DNA of 64,000 nt from Gymnopus androsaceus JB14 (Eukaryota; Basidiomycota; Agaricomycetes; Agaricales; Omphalotaceae). Positions 23,419 through 35,228 of this stretch are shown in pieces. Both the position numbers and the translations under genes were made by a program. The stretch's first letter is position 1, and each line of letters starts with the position of its first letter. The stretch is taken from NCBI GenBank assembly GCA_009733575.1, contig ML769615.1:49656-113655 (forward strand). Direction: 5' to 3'. Below the pieces are notes generated by a model that saw nothing but the letters and a program-made list of their open reading frames with translations, was not told where the DNA came from and did not search any database.

Positions 23419-24061
23419 CATCAGCAAAACCTGGATGAAGGTCATAGCAGCTATAGCAATCTATAGCAAGCCATAGCAGCCATAGTGCTATGAAATGCCA
23501 TGAGCTGCTATGAGATCACTGAGTACTTGAGCAAGCTGTCACTCTCTTCCATCAATAGTATATAGCATTGATGAGTTGTCATAACTTCCCCAAGCTCCCT
23601 TCCTTCCCTCCCAAATTTCTTTTTTTTCTAAGTTGTTTCTGAGTTGCTTTGGCTCAGTGTTCTTGGTGAGTTTCATTCAAGCTGTTTAATATCTAATTAA
23701 TCATTTCATACTATACTGTAGCTTTATCTATGCTATATACTAGTTACCATAGCTCTGTTTTGCTAAACTATCCTGCTATGTACTACTAATCTGATAATAT
23801 ATATGATTTATTATAATTATTTGGTCTTGCAAGTGAGAGAAACAATTCCAAGGACAACAAAAAAAATAAATTGAAAGACTGACAGATGATGCGATGATGT
23901 GCCATGAAATACAGCATCCATAGTAACCCATAGCAATCCATAGCAATCCATAGCAATCCATAGCTCTGGATAGATGGGGACCTTGCTATGGGTGCTATGG
24001 GTGCTATGAGTGCTGGATAGCACTATCCAGCACTGTCCAGTACACCCAGGTTTCGCTGATG
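23419..24061. mobile_element. CATCAGCAAAA foldback element, 643 bp, word CCATAGCA
   Basis: Termini catcagcaaaacctggatg and acccaggtttcgctgatg with TA on each side. The left arm repeats CATAGCAGCTATAGCAATC. The right arm (23928-24040) repeats CCATAGCAAT and GGTGCTATG and includes ggggaccttgctatggg. The right 120 bp are the inverse of 47351-47467. Confidence 0.75.
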
Positions 24062-24463
24062 TACCAGGCTGATACTGAGCATTCTATAGGAAATACAAGA
24101 ACATTGTTCAAGAATGAGCTTAATAGTGAAGCAAAGTCATCAGAAACCATCAGAGGTCTCAGATTTTCCCAATTCAGAAATTCTCAACATAGACCTTGAC
24201 TAAGGCCCACCCCTCATGAGCTGATGAAAACTGAGTGGCAAACCAGAGGTCAACATATTCCTTACATTTTTGTTTTCAACTTGGTCTCAAGTGCTCAGTA
24301 TAAGACTGCTGCTAAATGGGGACTAGCATGGATTTGGGAATCTGGGTATCCACCATGCCCACTGTTGAGCTTCATACATGCTTGTGGATGAATCTCGGGA
24401 AAAATCTATTCAGCAAGCCCCCTTTCTCCAAGAAACCATGGGTTCCTCAGGAAACCCTCTCAA

Positions 24464-24709
24464 TGATACACCGGTTTTTCAGCTAAGGCTAGAGCTGCGC
24501 AGAACTAATAATCCTAAGTTCTGTTTATAACAAAAACACAGTCAATAAGAGAACTATAGTGAGCCCAAGCTGATAGTTAAAATCTACCAAGGACCTCTTC
24601 TACCTAAGAGGTTGCAGAGTAACGGTGTGCACAATGGTACCATACTTAACTTTGTGAATGCGCCTTGATCAAAGTCCTATGCACACTATGGTGTAGCGAG
24701 GCAAGCTTG
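24464..24709. repeat. Inverse copy of 11920-12164
   Basis: Matches 11920-12164 in reverse orientation over about 245 bp, with scattered substitutions. No gene. Confidence 0.7.
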
Positions 24710-25521
24710 TTGGATAACAAGTTGCTGACCAAGGCAGATAAATGAGCCCACATACAAGCTATACTAGGCTAGGTCATCAAAGGATATACCCAAGGGGTCA
24801 AAGTCTTAACCAAGGCATTGCTTCCATGATCAGCTCACCAAGGAGTCTTCACAACACTCAATTTTATTAAATGAGGCAAGGTGGACCAAGATGGGGAAGT
24901 ACCTTAACTGGTGCGCTCAAAAGTTGACGCTTGTTGGAAAGCGCCTAGGCAGATTGTTGCGGCAAGCCAATGTGGCCACATGACCAACTTGCTGTAGCTA
25001 CTTCGAGAGCACAGAAGAACCAAGGAGAATTTCTATCTGAGCCTTAGCGTTTTACCAAGATCCATATGCTACCATGCATCTAGACTCAAGACCATGCAGA
25101 ACTAGGAATAATAACTAGTCTCCCATTGGCGAGGAAAAACATAGAATACTTCCAAGGGCTGTTCTGATAAAAGAACTGGTGAGTCTTGTAAAAAGGCAAA
25201 TGACTTGAGTCGATTCAGACCAAAATCCCAAAACTCAACCCAATCAAGGAAGACAAATGAACAAGGCAGAGAAATGTCAAGGCAAAACCATAGTACACAC
25301 ACATATATGGACATTATTTTATCTTTTTCTATTTACTTATTCTGTTTCATCATATCCCACTCAGTTTCTCTCATTTTCCTATTTATTATATCTTGCTCAG
25401 TATATAAGGGTAGCTATTCTATCTTGGAATAACAAGTTAGACTTGATACCTGAAACGCAGTACTATCTTAGGACCTGTAGTGATTCGTACATGCTCAGAC
25501 ACATCTGCATTGTCCTCTACC
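24710..25521. other. No feature recognised
   Basis: Sequence up to the border of the telomere-word element. Overlapping short frames at 25102-25535 show no domain. Confidence 0.35.
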
Positions 25522-26167
25522 ACCAGAGGCTATAGCGGTATTAAAATAAACCCTGACAAGTTCTCGGAGGCGTATTTTAATATTTGCAACAAGTTCTCTT
25601 ATGGCCTATAACTGCCAAATAAACCCTAACCATAGTTTACTAAGATGGGGCTATATCTCAGGAACTAGGGGCCATGGGTAAAAATGGAAATGGCTACACC
25701 CCTTTATTTTTCTCCCTATTTCCAGTGGTGCCTCCGCTTAATCCTAATGTAAAATTAGGGTTATGACCAAATATAGTAATAAGCACTGTTTTGGTCAGGT
25801 CTCGTTAGGGTAAGCACTTTGTGCTTACCCTAACATAGAGACCTGATCAAAACAGTGCCAAACAAACAGTGAACATAGGTTAGGGTTAGGGTGGTTAGGG
25901 TTTAGGGTTGAGGATAATAATGGGGGTGTGGGGGCTTGCCCCCACTGTTAAAATATTAATCAGGGTTAGGGTTAGGATGCAAGGCAGGGCTAGGGTTGGG
26001 TGCAGGTGACCTACACAAGCTTGGGAAAAGTGTCTGTTTTTTCCCACGGGCTCTCGTTCTCTCTGTATCAATATTTCTTTTCTGGGTAAAAGCTGTGCTG
26101 ACAACTTGTTGCAAATATTAAAATACGCCTCCGAGAACTTGTCGGGGTTTATTTTAATACTGCTAAT
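25522..26167. mobile_element. Telomere-word TIR element, copy A
   Basis: Bounded by accagaggctatagcggtat and the inverse of agctggttcattagcagtat. Inside these, both arms carry taaaataaaccc, then acaagttctcggaggcgtat, about 60 bp inverted. The body contains TTAGGG-type words (25883-25912 and 25963-25996) and a strong hairpin at 25783-25858 around gggtaagcactttgtgctta. No transposase. Other copies are at 26641, 42002 and, trimmed, at 56999-57495. Confidence 0.8.
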
Positions 26168-26171
26168 GAAC

Positions 26172-26640
26172 CAGCTGGGTGGCGATGGCAATGATGACAA
26201 TGACTCAAGTCGTCGTGAAAAGGAGCTCGTTCTCAATGTATCTGTTTGCGTATAGGAGTGAATGACAAAACGAGACATTAAGCAGTCGAATTGGTTAGCC
26301 CATAGTTGTGGCTGGAGCTTGACAACAGTTGTATTTACCCCAAAGGAGGGTAATGTTGCTGTTGAAGTCCTTCAAATGAGAGGCATCTCTGCTAGATGTT
26401 GTGGGAGGAGTTATTCGTCCGAGGATTGTAGTTGACCGAGATTTGAAAAGAGGAATAAATAAAGCATATTGTCGAGGGAATTATCGGAGGAAATGCTGGG
26501 GAATTCCGCGTAGTAATGTCGTTAGGACATTTTGAGCTAGCGGTTGGGGTTGAATGACCGAGAACGTCGGAATTTGGAGGATGGGAAGGGGGATCGTGGA
26601 GGTACAAGAGAAAGAGTCATAATTTGGGCAGTGCCGTTAC
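26172..26640 (-). repeat. LTR-like segment, second copy at 41593-42001
   Basis: From ggtggcgatgg to the insertion point of copy B this matches 41593-42001 with many C/T and G/A differences. Its last 115 bp (26526-26640) also match 35229-35330, so the segment is continuous with the long LTR-like repeat of the gypsy elements. Confidence 0.65.
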
Positions 26641-27297
26641 AGCTGGTTCATTAGCAGTATTAAAATAAACCCCGACAAGTTCTCGGAGGCATATTTTAAT
26701 ATTTGCGACAAGTTGTTGGCACAGCTTTTACCTAGAAAATAATTATTGATACAGAGAGAACGAGAGCCTGTGGGAAAAAACGGACACTTTTCCCATGCTT
26801 GTGTAGGTAACCTGCATTCAACCCTAGCCCTACCTCGCATCCTAACCCTAACCCTGATTAATATTTTAACAGTGGGGGCAAGCCCCTACACCCCCATTAT
26901 GATCCTCAACCCCTAAACCCTAACCACCCTAACCCTAACCTATGTTCACTGTTTGTTTGGCACTGTTTTGATCAGGTCTCTATGTTAGGGTAAGCACAAA
27001 GTGCTTACCCTAACGAGACTTGACCAAAACAGTGCTTATTACTATATTTGGTCATAATCCTAATTTTAGATTAGGATTAAGCGGAGGCACCACTGGAAAG
27101 AGGGAGAAAAATAAAGGGGTGTAGCCATTTCCGTTTTTTCCCACGGCCCCTGGTTCCCGAGATATGGTCCCATCTTATCATACTATGGTTAGGGTTCCCT
27201 GGGCATATTTGGCTGGCTGACAACTTGTCGCTAGTATTAAAATACGCCTCCGAGAACTTGTAGGGGTTTATTTTAATACCGCTATAGCCTCTGGTGG
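26641..27297. mobile_element. Telomere-word TIR element, copy B, nested in the LTR
   Basis: Starts agctggttcattagcag and ends gctatagcctctggtg, opposite in orientation to copy A. The undisturbed site exists at 35320-35335 (gtgcctgttaaccgg). Here the flanks gtgccgttac and gccgttaacc suggest a target duplication of about 8 bp. CCCTAA words lie at 26838-26862 and 26905-26940, and the internal hairpin lies at about 26960-27036. Confidence 0.8.
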
Positions 27298-28863
27298 CCG
27301 TTAACCGGCAGGTTATTTGCCATCGGTTATTCGGGGCATACCCCGTGCACACGGCCTGGCCTTGTTTGGACTCGTTAGGAAGCGCGACACTTCCTAACAC
27401 TACCCCCTCCTTCAGGCTCAACCTTCCGTCCTTCCCTTGTTGCTCGTTCGTTCAGCAAGAACTCGGTCCCTCCGTTTTCTCGTGTGGCTTTTTTGGGATA
27501 GCAGGAAGCTGGCGTCGAGCGATGAACGTTCGGATGTTTTGAAAATTTTAATAATTTTCAAACATTCTTTGTCGTCAGTCCCGTATTCGAATCAGGGGAT
27601 TTATGGCATTCAACACCGTCAATCCTGAAGGTATTTAGGGAGGGTCATTGTCCAGGTATTCCTCACACAATGCCCTCCCGCATTCCCTCTTCTGATTCCA
27701 TGCCTTCCTTGACAGCAAATTCCCCTCCTTCGTACTACTCTCACGAGAATCCTTCCTCCAGATCTGACCCTTATCTGTTCGTCTCGTTTCTTGTTTTCTC
27801 GAGTCGTTCTAACGTTGTCCTTATTTTTAGCGATCCATCCTTTTTTACAGTCTGTTCTGCCTGTGCCCCTGGTACAGAATGCGAGCGATGCCAGTGTATT
27901 CGACGACCGGTGAACGTTATACGTCAATTACAACGGAGTTTGGGTGTTGCGGAACACGGTGAGTGATGACCTTTGTTGTTTGGATTCTTCTAACCCATTC
28001 TAGTAGATAACGCGATGTCGGGATTCATTATCGAGCAACAGCTCGATGACCTCCACTCCCTCTCCAACAACGTCGTCCGTCTTCTCACCTCTGTCGTCAA
28101 CAGCCATCTTACCCATCTCCTTCGCGAAATTTTTCGTGCTATGGAGGCAACACTCCTTCAAAACTGACAAACGGCGTTGGCCCGGGGTCACGACAATATT
28201 GTATCATTGATGAACAATATGGAAGGGCTGGTTATCGCGGGTCAGACTGATGCCTTTCGCGTTTTCTCTGCCAGCAATGCCATACGCGGACCTCGCGACG
28301 CTGACGAGACGTTGGTTCATCGGTATGCCAATGATCCTCCTGTACCTACTCTTGACTCGCTTCTTGCACCTCTCCCTTGGCTGTACGTTGCAAATCCTTT
28401 TCTTTTTGAACCCCGTACTGACCCTGCTTGGCAGATACACCAGGAACCCGAACAGTAGCAGCTGGACCCGGAATGTTCCGGGTAGCTCCTCCAATTTCGA
28501 AGAGCGCTACTGTCGAAGGTGTCACGAACATCATGTCCCCGGTCGTTGCTGTCCCCGTCTTGTTCGTTGTAACAGGAACCGTTGTTCCCAACGTCCTCGT
28601 GCCCAACATCGTCACAGAAGCCGCCATTGTTCCAGCGAGCTCAACGACTCCGAGGGTTACGATGGTAGTGACTCTATCTAGTGTTACTGTTTTGTTCCGT
28701 TTCTCTTCCTCCTCTTCCTTCGTTACTCTATCTTTACAATGTAATGGGTTGCCATACTAATTTCTTTTTATCACTGTTTCGCTGCATGTTGTAGATTACT
28801 TATTTCTTTTAATTAAAATAATCTTTTTGTTCAACTTATTGAGATGAAAACGGTTTGTTGAGA
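27298..28863 (-). repeat. Long LTR-like repeat L1, low-coordinate side of gypsy copy I
   Basis: Together with 26526-26640 this matches 35229-36917 base for base apart from scattered substitutions and small indels. It begins right after the pol stop codon at 28864 in both copies, so it lies at the 3' end of each minus-strand element. Exact TG/CA borders could not be fixed because both copies share their surroundings. At about 1.7 kb it is long for a fungal LTR. Confidence 0.7.
27670..28681 (+). CDS. Possible spliced ORF on the antisense strand of the LTR
   Basis: Plus-strand frames suggest exons: 27670 onward (MPSRIPSSDSMPSLTANSPP, later CERCQCIRRPVN), a clean intron 27959-28002 (GTGAGT, CTAAC, TAG), a second exon (IIEQQLDDLHSLSNNVVRLL, later NMEGLVIAGQTDAFRVF) containing one stop near 28165, and an intron ending at 28434 (TTGGCAG). 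Whether the last exon is read as the Cys/Arg-rich frame or the Val/Thr-rich frame is open. The same organisation is found at 35688-36715 with more frame breaks. No known domain is recognised. It runs opposite to gag-pol. It could be an accessory gene of the element or captured host sequence. Confidence 0.3.
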
Positions 28864-31800
28864 TTACTCTTTGATGTGATCTGTCTTCCAGATCCCCTCT
28901 TGTGAGTATTGTTCTAAACGATCCATTGCTGCTTTGGTTGCATGCGGTTTATTTGGGTGATTAAGTTGAAATTCTTGAACTAGTTGTAGGGCACCAGGTA
29001 AATTTGATAGAGTTTCCCAAGTATCGTCATCTGGGCCATATCCCTGCCATTGGACGAGGAATTGGATGCCTTTTCCCCTCCTTCAGGAATTGAGTATCTG
29101 TTCAACAACGTAAATGTTGTCACCCTCGATTTCAACAGGTGGAGGCAGTGAGGGTTTGCGGTTGGGGAACTCATCAGGAACATTGAGTTGTAGCAATGAG
29201 ACATGAAAAACATTGTGAATGCCCTTTAGGTATTGGGGCAACTTTAAACGATATGCATGGGAGGAGATTTTCTTGGAAATCTCAAATGGGCCCAATCACT
29301 TCCAGTCAAGTTTTCGCATTCGTTGTTTAGTACGAATGTTTTCTGTGCTTAACCAGACCTTCTGCCCTGGAACCCAGTTTGGTGTTTCTCCCGTCGTTTA
29401 TTAGCATGTCGTTCTGATTCCAAGTTGGCCTTCCTGATTTGGTCCTTCAGGTGTTCATGCAGTTTATTCAAGTCTTCAGCAACTAAATGTGCTGCATGAT
29501 TTGGGACCTTGTCTAATGAAATTGATAGTCGAGGATTATATCCTTTGTTGGCAAAGAATGGGGATACCCCTGTAGCTCTATTTGGGGAGTTGTTATAAAC
29601 AAACTCGGCTAAGGGAAGCATTTCCTCCCAATCATTCTGATCATAATTCACGAACAATTGTAAGTACTGTTCAAGGGTTTGATTAGTATGTTCAGCTTGT
29701 CCATCAGTTTCTGGGTGGTATGCGGTTGAAAGGTTTGACTTGATACCCAAGTTCTCGCAGAGGGATTGCCAAAATGCTGAGACAAAAGTTGAACCTCGAT
29801 CCGAAATGATATCTGCGGGAATTCCATGTTTAGAGAACACATGTCGGATAAAGTGTTTGGCAAGTGTGGCAGATGTATCGGTGGTATTGCAAGCAATGAA
29901 AATGGCTTGTTTTGTTAGTCTGCACACAACTACCAGGATGGCATCAGAACCATTTGATTCTGGTAGTGCCACAATATGATCCATGGATAGTGAGCTCCAT
30001 GGTCGTTCTCCAATTGGAAGTGGTTTTAAATATCCCATGGCTTTCTTTCGGACAGATTTTGTGCGTCGACATTCGTGACATGAACGTATGTACCGTTCAA
30101 CATCGCGATGGATTCCAGGCCAAAAGTAAGTACGTGATATGAGTTGGATTGTTTTGTGAACACCAGGGTGGCCTCGAAGTTTGTGATCGTGATGTGTTTG
30201 CAAAATTTCGAGACGTATATCGGGGTTGGTAGGTACATACACTTTCCCCTGCTCTTAGGAGTAGTCCCCCAATTAGTTCAAAGGGTCCTGGCTCCTCAGA
30301 TTTTGCTTTTTCTTCCATGTTGATCCAATAGCTATGCTTTCCAGATTCCCGGATCCTTTGCAACTGCAATTCCTCAGTTGATTATCAAGGAAGCTAGCAG
30401 CTGTTCTGGACGAATCAATATACGTTCATTATGTTGATTCACGGAATCCTGCAAGGACTTGGTTTTTGGGTACACATCAGGCCTTTGAGTAAGTGCATCA
30501 GGTTTGGCACCTAGGCATCCCGGCTGGTAATTTATAACAAAGTCAAATCCAGATAAGAATTCAGACCAACGTGCTTGACGTCTACTGAGCTTCTGAGTTG
30601 TTGTGAAGAATTGGAGGTTGTTGTGATTGAAATACACTTGCACAGTGTATTGTGAACCTCCAAGGTAGTTTCTCCATTGTTGGAATGCTTCCACAATGGC
30701 CAGCAACTCTTTGTCATAAATAGGGTAATTCAGCTCGGCTGGACCCATTGATTGTGCTAGAAATGCAACTGGATGTAGTTCACCAGTTTCTGCATGAGGT
30801 TGAGAAATTATAGCCGCCACTGCATAATCAGAGGCATCAGACTCCAATATAATTGGCAATTCTGGGTCAAAATGCTGCAAAATGAGGGCTTCCTGAAAAG
30901 CTGATTTTAGTAATTCAAACACTGTTTGACACTCAGCAGTCCAGTTCCAGGTTGAGTTTTTTCCTGTAAGTCTAGTCAGAGGTTTGACAATACCGGAATA
31001 GTTGTCTATGAAACGCCGGTAGAAATTCGCAAATCTCAAAAAGGACTGAAGTTCTTTAACAGTCTTTGGGGTTGGCCATTCCTGGATTACCTTTACCTTG
31101 GAAGGGTCCATATTTACACCTTCCGGGGTGATAATTACACCAAGATACTCTGTAGCTCTTGTGTGAAAATCACATTTTTCCGATTTTGCATGCAAATTAT
31201 TGTCTCGCAATTGTTCGAGAACCCTTCGAACATGTTCTGATGTTGATCCTCATTGTCTGAATAAATAAGGATGTCGTCCAGATATATGACCACAAATATA
31301 TCAACCATATCATGAAAAGTGTCATTCATGAAGTGTTGGAATACCAATGGTGCATTGGTAAGGCCAAAGGGCATAACCAGATATTCAAAGGAGCCATATC
31401 TGGTTCTGAAGGCTGTTTTCCATTCATGACCCTTTGCAATTTGGACATTGTAGTATCCATCTCGTAGGTCAATTTTGGAGTAGATTTTGGCCCTTCGTAG
31501 TTGATCAATGAGGTTTCCAATTAAGGGTAGGGGATACTGATCCTTGCGTGTGATTCTATTTAGAGTGCGATAATCCACACAGAGTCGTAGACCACCATCT
31601 TTTTTCTTGGCAAATAGGACTGGTGCTCCAATGGGTGAATTGGAAGATTGAATGAATCCTTTTCCCAACATCTCATCAATGTAAGTCTTGAGAGCTTTTA
31701 GTTCCACTTCTGACATGTTGTACAATTTTCCAACAGGTGGGAGTTTGTTGTCCTCTGTTTCAATTTTGATGTCGTAAGGGCGATGTTCAGCAAGCTTTGT

Positions 31801-32530
31801 TGCTTCCCCTACTGAGAATACCTGAACAAAATCATGATATTCTGGGGGTACATGTTTCTTCATGGATTCATTGAACTCGTCTTTGATACCAACACCAGAA
31901 ATCTTGGGTCCTGTACCAGCTTCATCTGCTTTAACAGCACATGGTGGTTCCTTGATATTGGCTGCAAATGCAGTTTCTGGTTCTTCAGATATGGGTTGGA
32001 TGTGAATAATATAGATATCACATTCATCCTTTATTAGGGAATAAAATAGAGCAGCATCAATAATGCTGATGTTGAACTCTTGGGTAGTTGAGTCTTCAAC
32101 TCCTTTGAGTGGAGAATTAGCTTCCAGGTTTTCTTCTGGAATGGGATATATGATAGGAATTTGGGAGTCTATATGGGGAATTTCAATGTCATGAATAATA
32201 GTGGCTGACAGTTGTGCTTTTCCTCCAAAGGAAAATGTTAAACTGCGCCAGTCTATTTGAGGATTAAAGCGCTGCAACCATGGAAGTCCCAAAACAATGG
32301 GTGCAGTGGGGTGTAATTTTGTGATGAGAAAGTTTTCCATGTGAACAGTTCCATCTTCAAACTGGATAGAGGCATTTAATTTTTGCGTCATATTTCCAGT
32401 CAGAAGTAGTGTTCCCATCAAAGAGTGTGAGAGGCATAGGCTTTGAAAGAGAAGAAATAAAATTAGGGTACTTCCCTGCTAAGTTATAGTCAACAAATGA
32501 CTTGGAAGCACCTGAGTCAATGAGAGTTGG
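28864..32530 (-). pseudogene. Ty3/gypsy chromovirus pol, copy I, broken
   Basis: Reading on the minus strand: aspartic protease (LIDSGASKSF at about 32500-32530), reverse transcriptase ([10 protein letters not shown] at about 31260-31290), RNase H (ESDASDYAVAAI near 30830), integrase with an HHCC zinc finger (HRDVERYIRSCHECRR near 30080) and a DDE core (MDHIVALPES, SDRGSTFVS, AYHPETDGQ), and a C-terminal chromodomain (FLVQWQGYG, DDDTWE near 29030). Compared with copy II there are frame shifts near 31230, 30375, 30248 and 29388 and a CGA-to-TGA stop at 29083-29085, so it is not functional. Most substitutions against copy II are CpG to TpG or CpA. The chromodomain places it in the chromovirus branch, which integrates near heterochromatin. 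Confidence 0.9.
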
Positions 32531-32673
32531 AAATCTAGGAGAATTAGAAAAGAGTTTAGTGTAAATGATAAAAGAACTTTTTGCTTTTGAGGTGATAACA
32601 GCTGTTTCAGGGTTTAGTATGGCTGCTGATAATTGTTCCGAGGTATTTTGGTGTGACTGACTTAGTCCTCGGT

Positions 32674-35215
32674 CTAAGAGTCGTTGACGTTTCCCGGATT
32701 GCTACCTTCATCTCCTTCTTCAGGCCAAATATCCTGGCCCCAGGAGTCTGTAACAGTCCAGTATGTGCCATCCGGGTCTATTTCATATAAGACTCGAGAT
32801 TCTTGTTCCTCAAAGTCTTCATTTACCATAAATGTTGCACGTGCATGCACAATTTCACTGCCTCCAATGTCATCCTCTGTTTGTTGAATTTCACTGCAGG
32901 CAGAGTCATCCTCCTCGTCAATGCACTTATTGCAATCCATACATGCTGCACGAATAATTGCAGGTGCATTGCCATGAGCAGGACAATGATAACCATAATG
33001 GCCCTTTTCTCCACATCGAATGCATAATCCTTCTCGCATTCGACATTCCCGTTCATCTTTGGATATAGGTGGAGCAGGAGTTTTTTCATCTCCAGTCATC
33101 CCAACTTTGGCAGTGGCCCCTGAAGGTCTTGAACTGGTACTTTGGGTGTTCTGATACCTTCGATTGGCATTACTTGTCACTGGAACACTTGCTGTGGTTG
33201 GTCCAGGTGGAGCTTCAATACGTGCTTGGGCATTATATGGTCGCCGGTATGCGTTATAAGCTCTAATTGGGTATAGTGGAGTTCCGTAATCCGGTATTTT
33301 TGATAATCTCCTCGTGCTCCATCTAACTCCAAAAGTCTTTCCACTACTTGTTCGAATGTGGTGGGTATTCTTCCTACAAGGGTTAAACGACTTCGCAAGT
33401 CAAACCTGATTTGGTCAAGTAAGCGCCAACGCATTGCTTCATCATTATACCCTGTGAGAAGAGCAGCATCTTCAAATCGGACAATGAAGTCTGCAAAAGG
33501 CTCAACTGGTTTTTGGAAAGTTTGGTCCAGAGTCGACTGAGCTTGCAGCTTCTCATCATAAAGTCCAAATAGTCGAGAGAATGCTTCTACAAAGGCCTCC
33601 CACTCATGTAAGGGTGCCAAATACCGGGGTATCATTTGTTGTTCTCTTTCCACCAGGTTCTGATAATATCGTGCAGCAGCACCTGTGAACCAGGAGGAGG
33701 CATATGTTACCCGGGATTGTGGGGTTGAATAAATTGTAGGTTTTGCTGTGAACATTCGATAGCAATCACTTAGGAACGGTCGCCACAAATTTCTATCAGA
33801 GCCGTCAAATGGTTCTGGTTTACGAATTTCCAGCTTTGATTCCCTAGCAATTGCATCTCGTTCAGCACAATTGTTATCGTCCCCATTTCGTCGATTGTCA
33901 CCAGGATCACCAGGAGGCCCTCGATCACCTGGAGGACCTCTTTCTCCAGGTGGCCCACGCATTCCTTCTGGGAAGAAGTAATAGGTCCCAGGTGGTGGTG
34001 GGGGGTTGGGTGGTTGTCCTCCACCAACAGATCCTGGGTCTGGGGGATTTGGAGGTCCAGATGGTGGCCCAGATGGGGGTTGTTGGCCCGAATCATTATT
34101 ATTGTTAGTAGGGGGTACTGGTGGTTTTGGAGGACCTCTTCCACTACCACCACCTCCTCCCCAGTATTGGGAACGATCATAGGAGTTATTGAAATTATGC
34201 CTTCCACTGTTGTCATCTGGATCTGGCATTTCAAGAGCAGTAGGTGGGAATCTTGGTGGTATCCGAGGTGGACCATCTCCTTTTGTTGAATATTCAAATT
34301 TCAAGGTTTCATGGGAACTGTTAGGATTTCTCTTTCCTCCATTTGAGTCTGGTTCTGGCATTTCAAATGTGGTAGGTGGAAATCTTGGTGGTATCTGTGG
34401 TGGACCATCCCCTTGAGCTGAATACTCAAATTCAGGATTTTCTTGTGTGGGTGGGTTGGGTTATTTTGGTTTGGTGGCTCTGAAGGTAGTGGACCTGGTG
34501 GAGAATTAGGGGTTCATTTCCTCCTCCTCCTCCTCCTCCTGACCCATTTCCTATTTTGGTATTTGGTGGTTCAGGTGATGGGGATCGAACTCTTGGGGGT
34601 GATTCTCCTAGTTCTTCCAAAGTGGTTTACCCAGCTGCTGAACTCTTCAGTTCCCCTTATTGGAGTTTTACCTTTCTCCTTCTGATTATTTTGAGTTTCA
34701 GAATTTGAACTCTGTTTTGCAGACTGGGAACCACTCCTATCACCTATAGTATTCCCCCGGCCTTCCCATTGTTTCAACCTGAACTCCTCCTTTCTTTGCT
34801 TCTCTTGCTCCAGTCTTTCTTGGAGACTTAAAGGTCTTTCTTCCTGGTTCAAGGTTGTTGTATGAGTTTGTGGATATGGAGTATACATATGTCCTCCCGT
34901 TCTATTTGCCAATTCTGACTGGAAAACAGGTCTCCTAGGAGGATTAAAACCAGTGCTGGGCACAGAAGGAGCTCTCCACGGTAAATAAGTTCGGTTTTGT
35001 GGTGTAACCAGAGGTACTTGTGTATACCCAGCTGCCAAATCTAGTGGGTATTGTTCTGCAGGTAATTTAAATTCAACAACCTTCTTTGAAGGTGCTGATT
35101 GTTTAATTGCCTCAGGTGATTCTTCCAGAACAATATTTTCCACTGTTGGTCTGGTGGGTCCTCCACTTTGTGGAAGTGCACTAGTTTCTACATTTCCTGA
35201 GGTTGATGTCTCCAC
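32674..35215 (-). pseudogene. Ty3/gypsy gag, copy I
   Basis: Three frames on the minus strand: 35215-34571 (Pro/Gln/Ser-rich N-terminal part), 34361-33177 (a Pro/Gly-rich linker with a collagen-like GPPGERGPPGDRGPPGD run, then the retrotrans_gag core with KPEPFDGSDRNLWRPFL and WFTGAAARYYQNL) and 33180-32674 (CCHC zinc knuckle CIRCGEKGHYGYHC, then acidic sequence leading to the protease). Frame breaks near 34500 and 33180 separate them, and a one-base loss near 32688 breaks the gag/protease junction relative to copy II. Gag forms the particle and the knuckle binds element RNA. The N-terminal Pro-rich half is unusually long. Confidence 0.8.
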
Positions 35216-35228
35216 TGTTTGGGGAATT

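Noticed and set aside
25880..26000. A true telomere or chromosome end
   Set aside because: The TTAGGG words are short, interrupted, and lie in the same position of a dispersed TIR element in all four copies.
33770..34416. Tyr/Trp- and His-rich ORFs overlapping gag
   Set aside because: Shadows of the Pro/Gly-rich gag linker in other frames.
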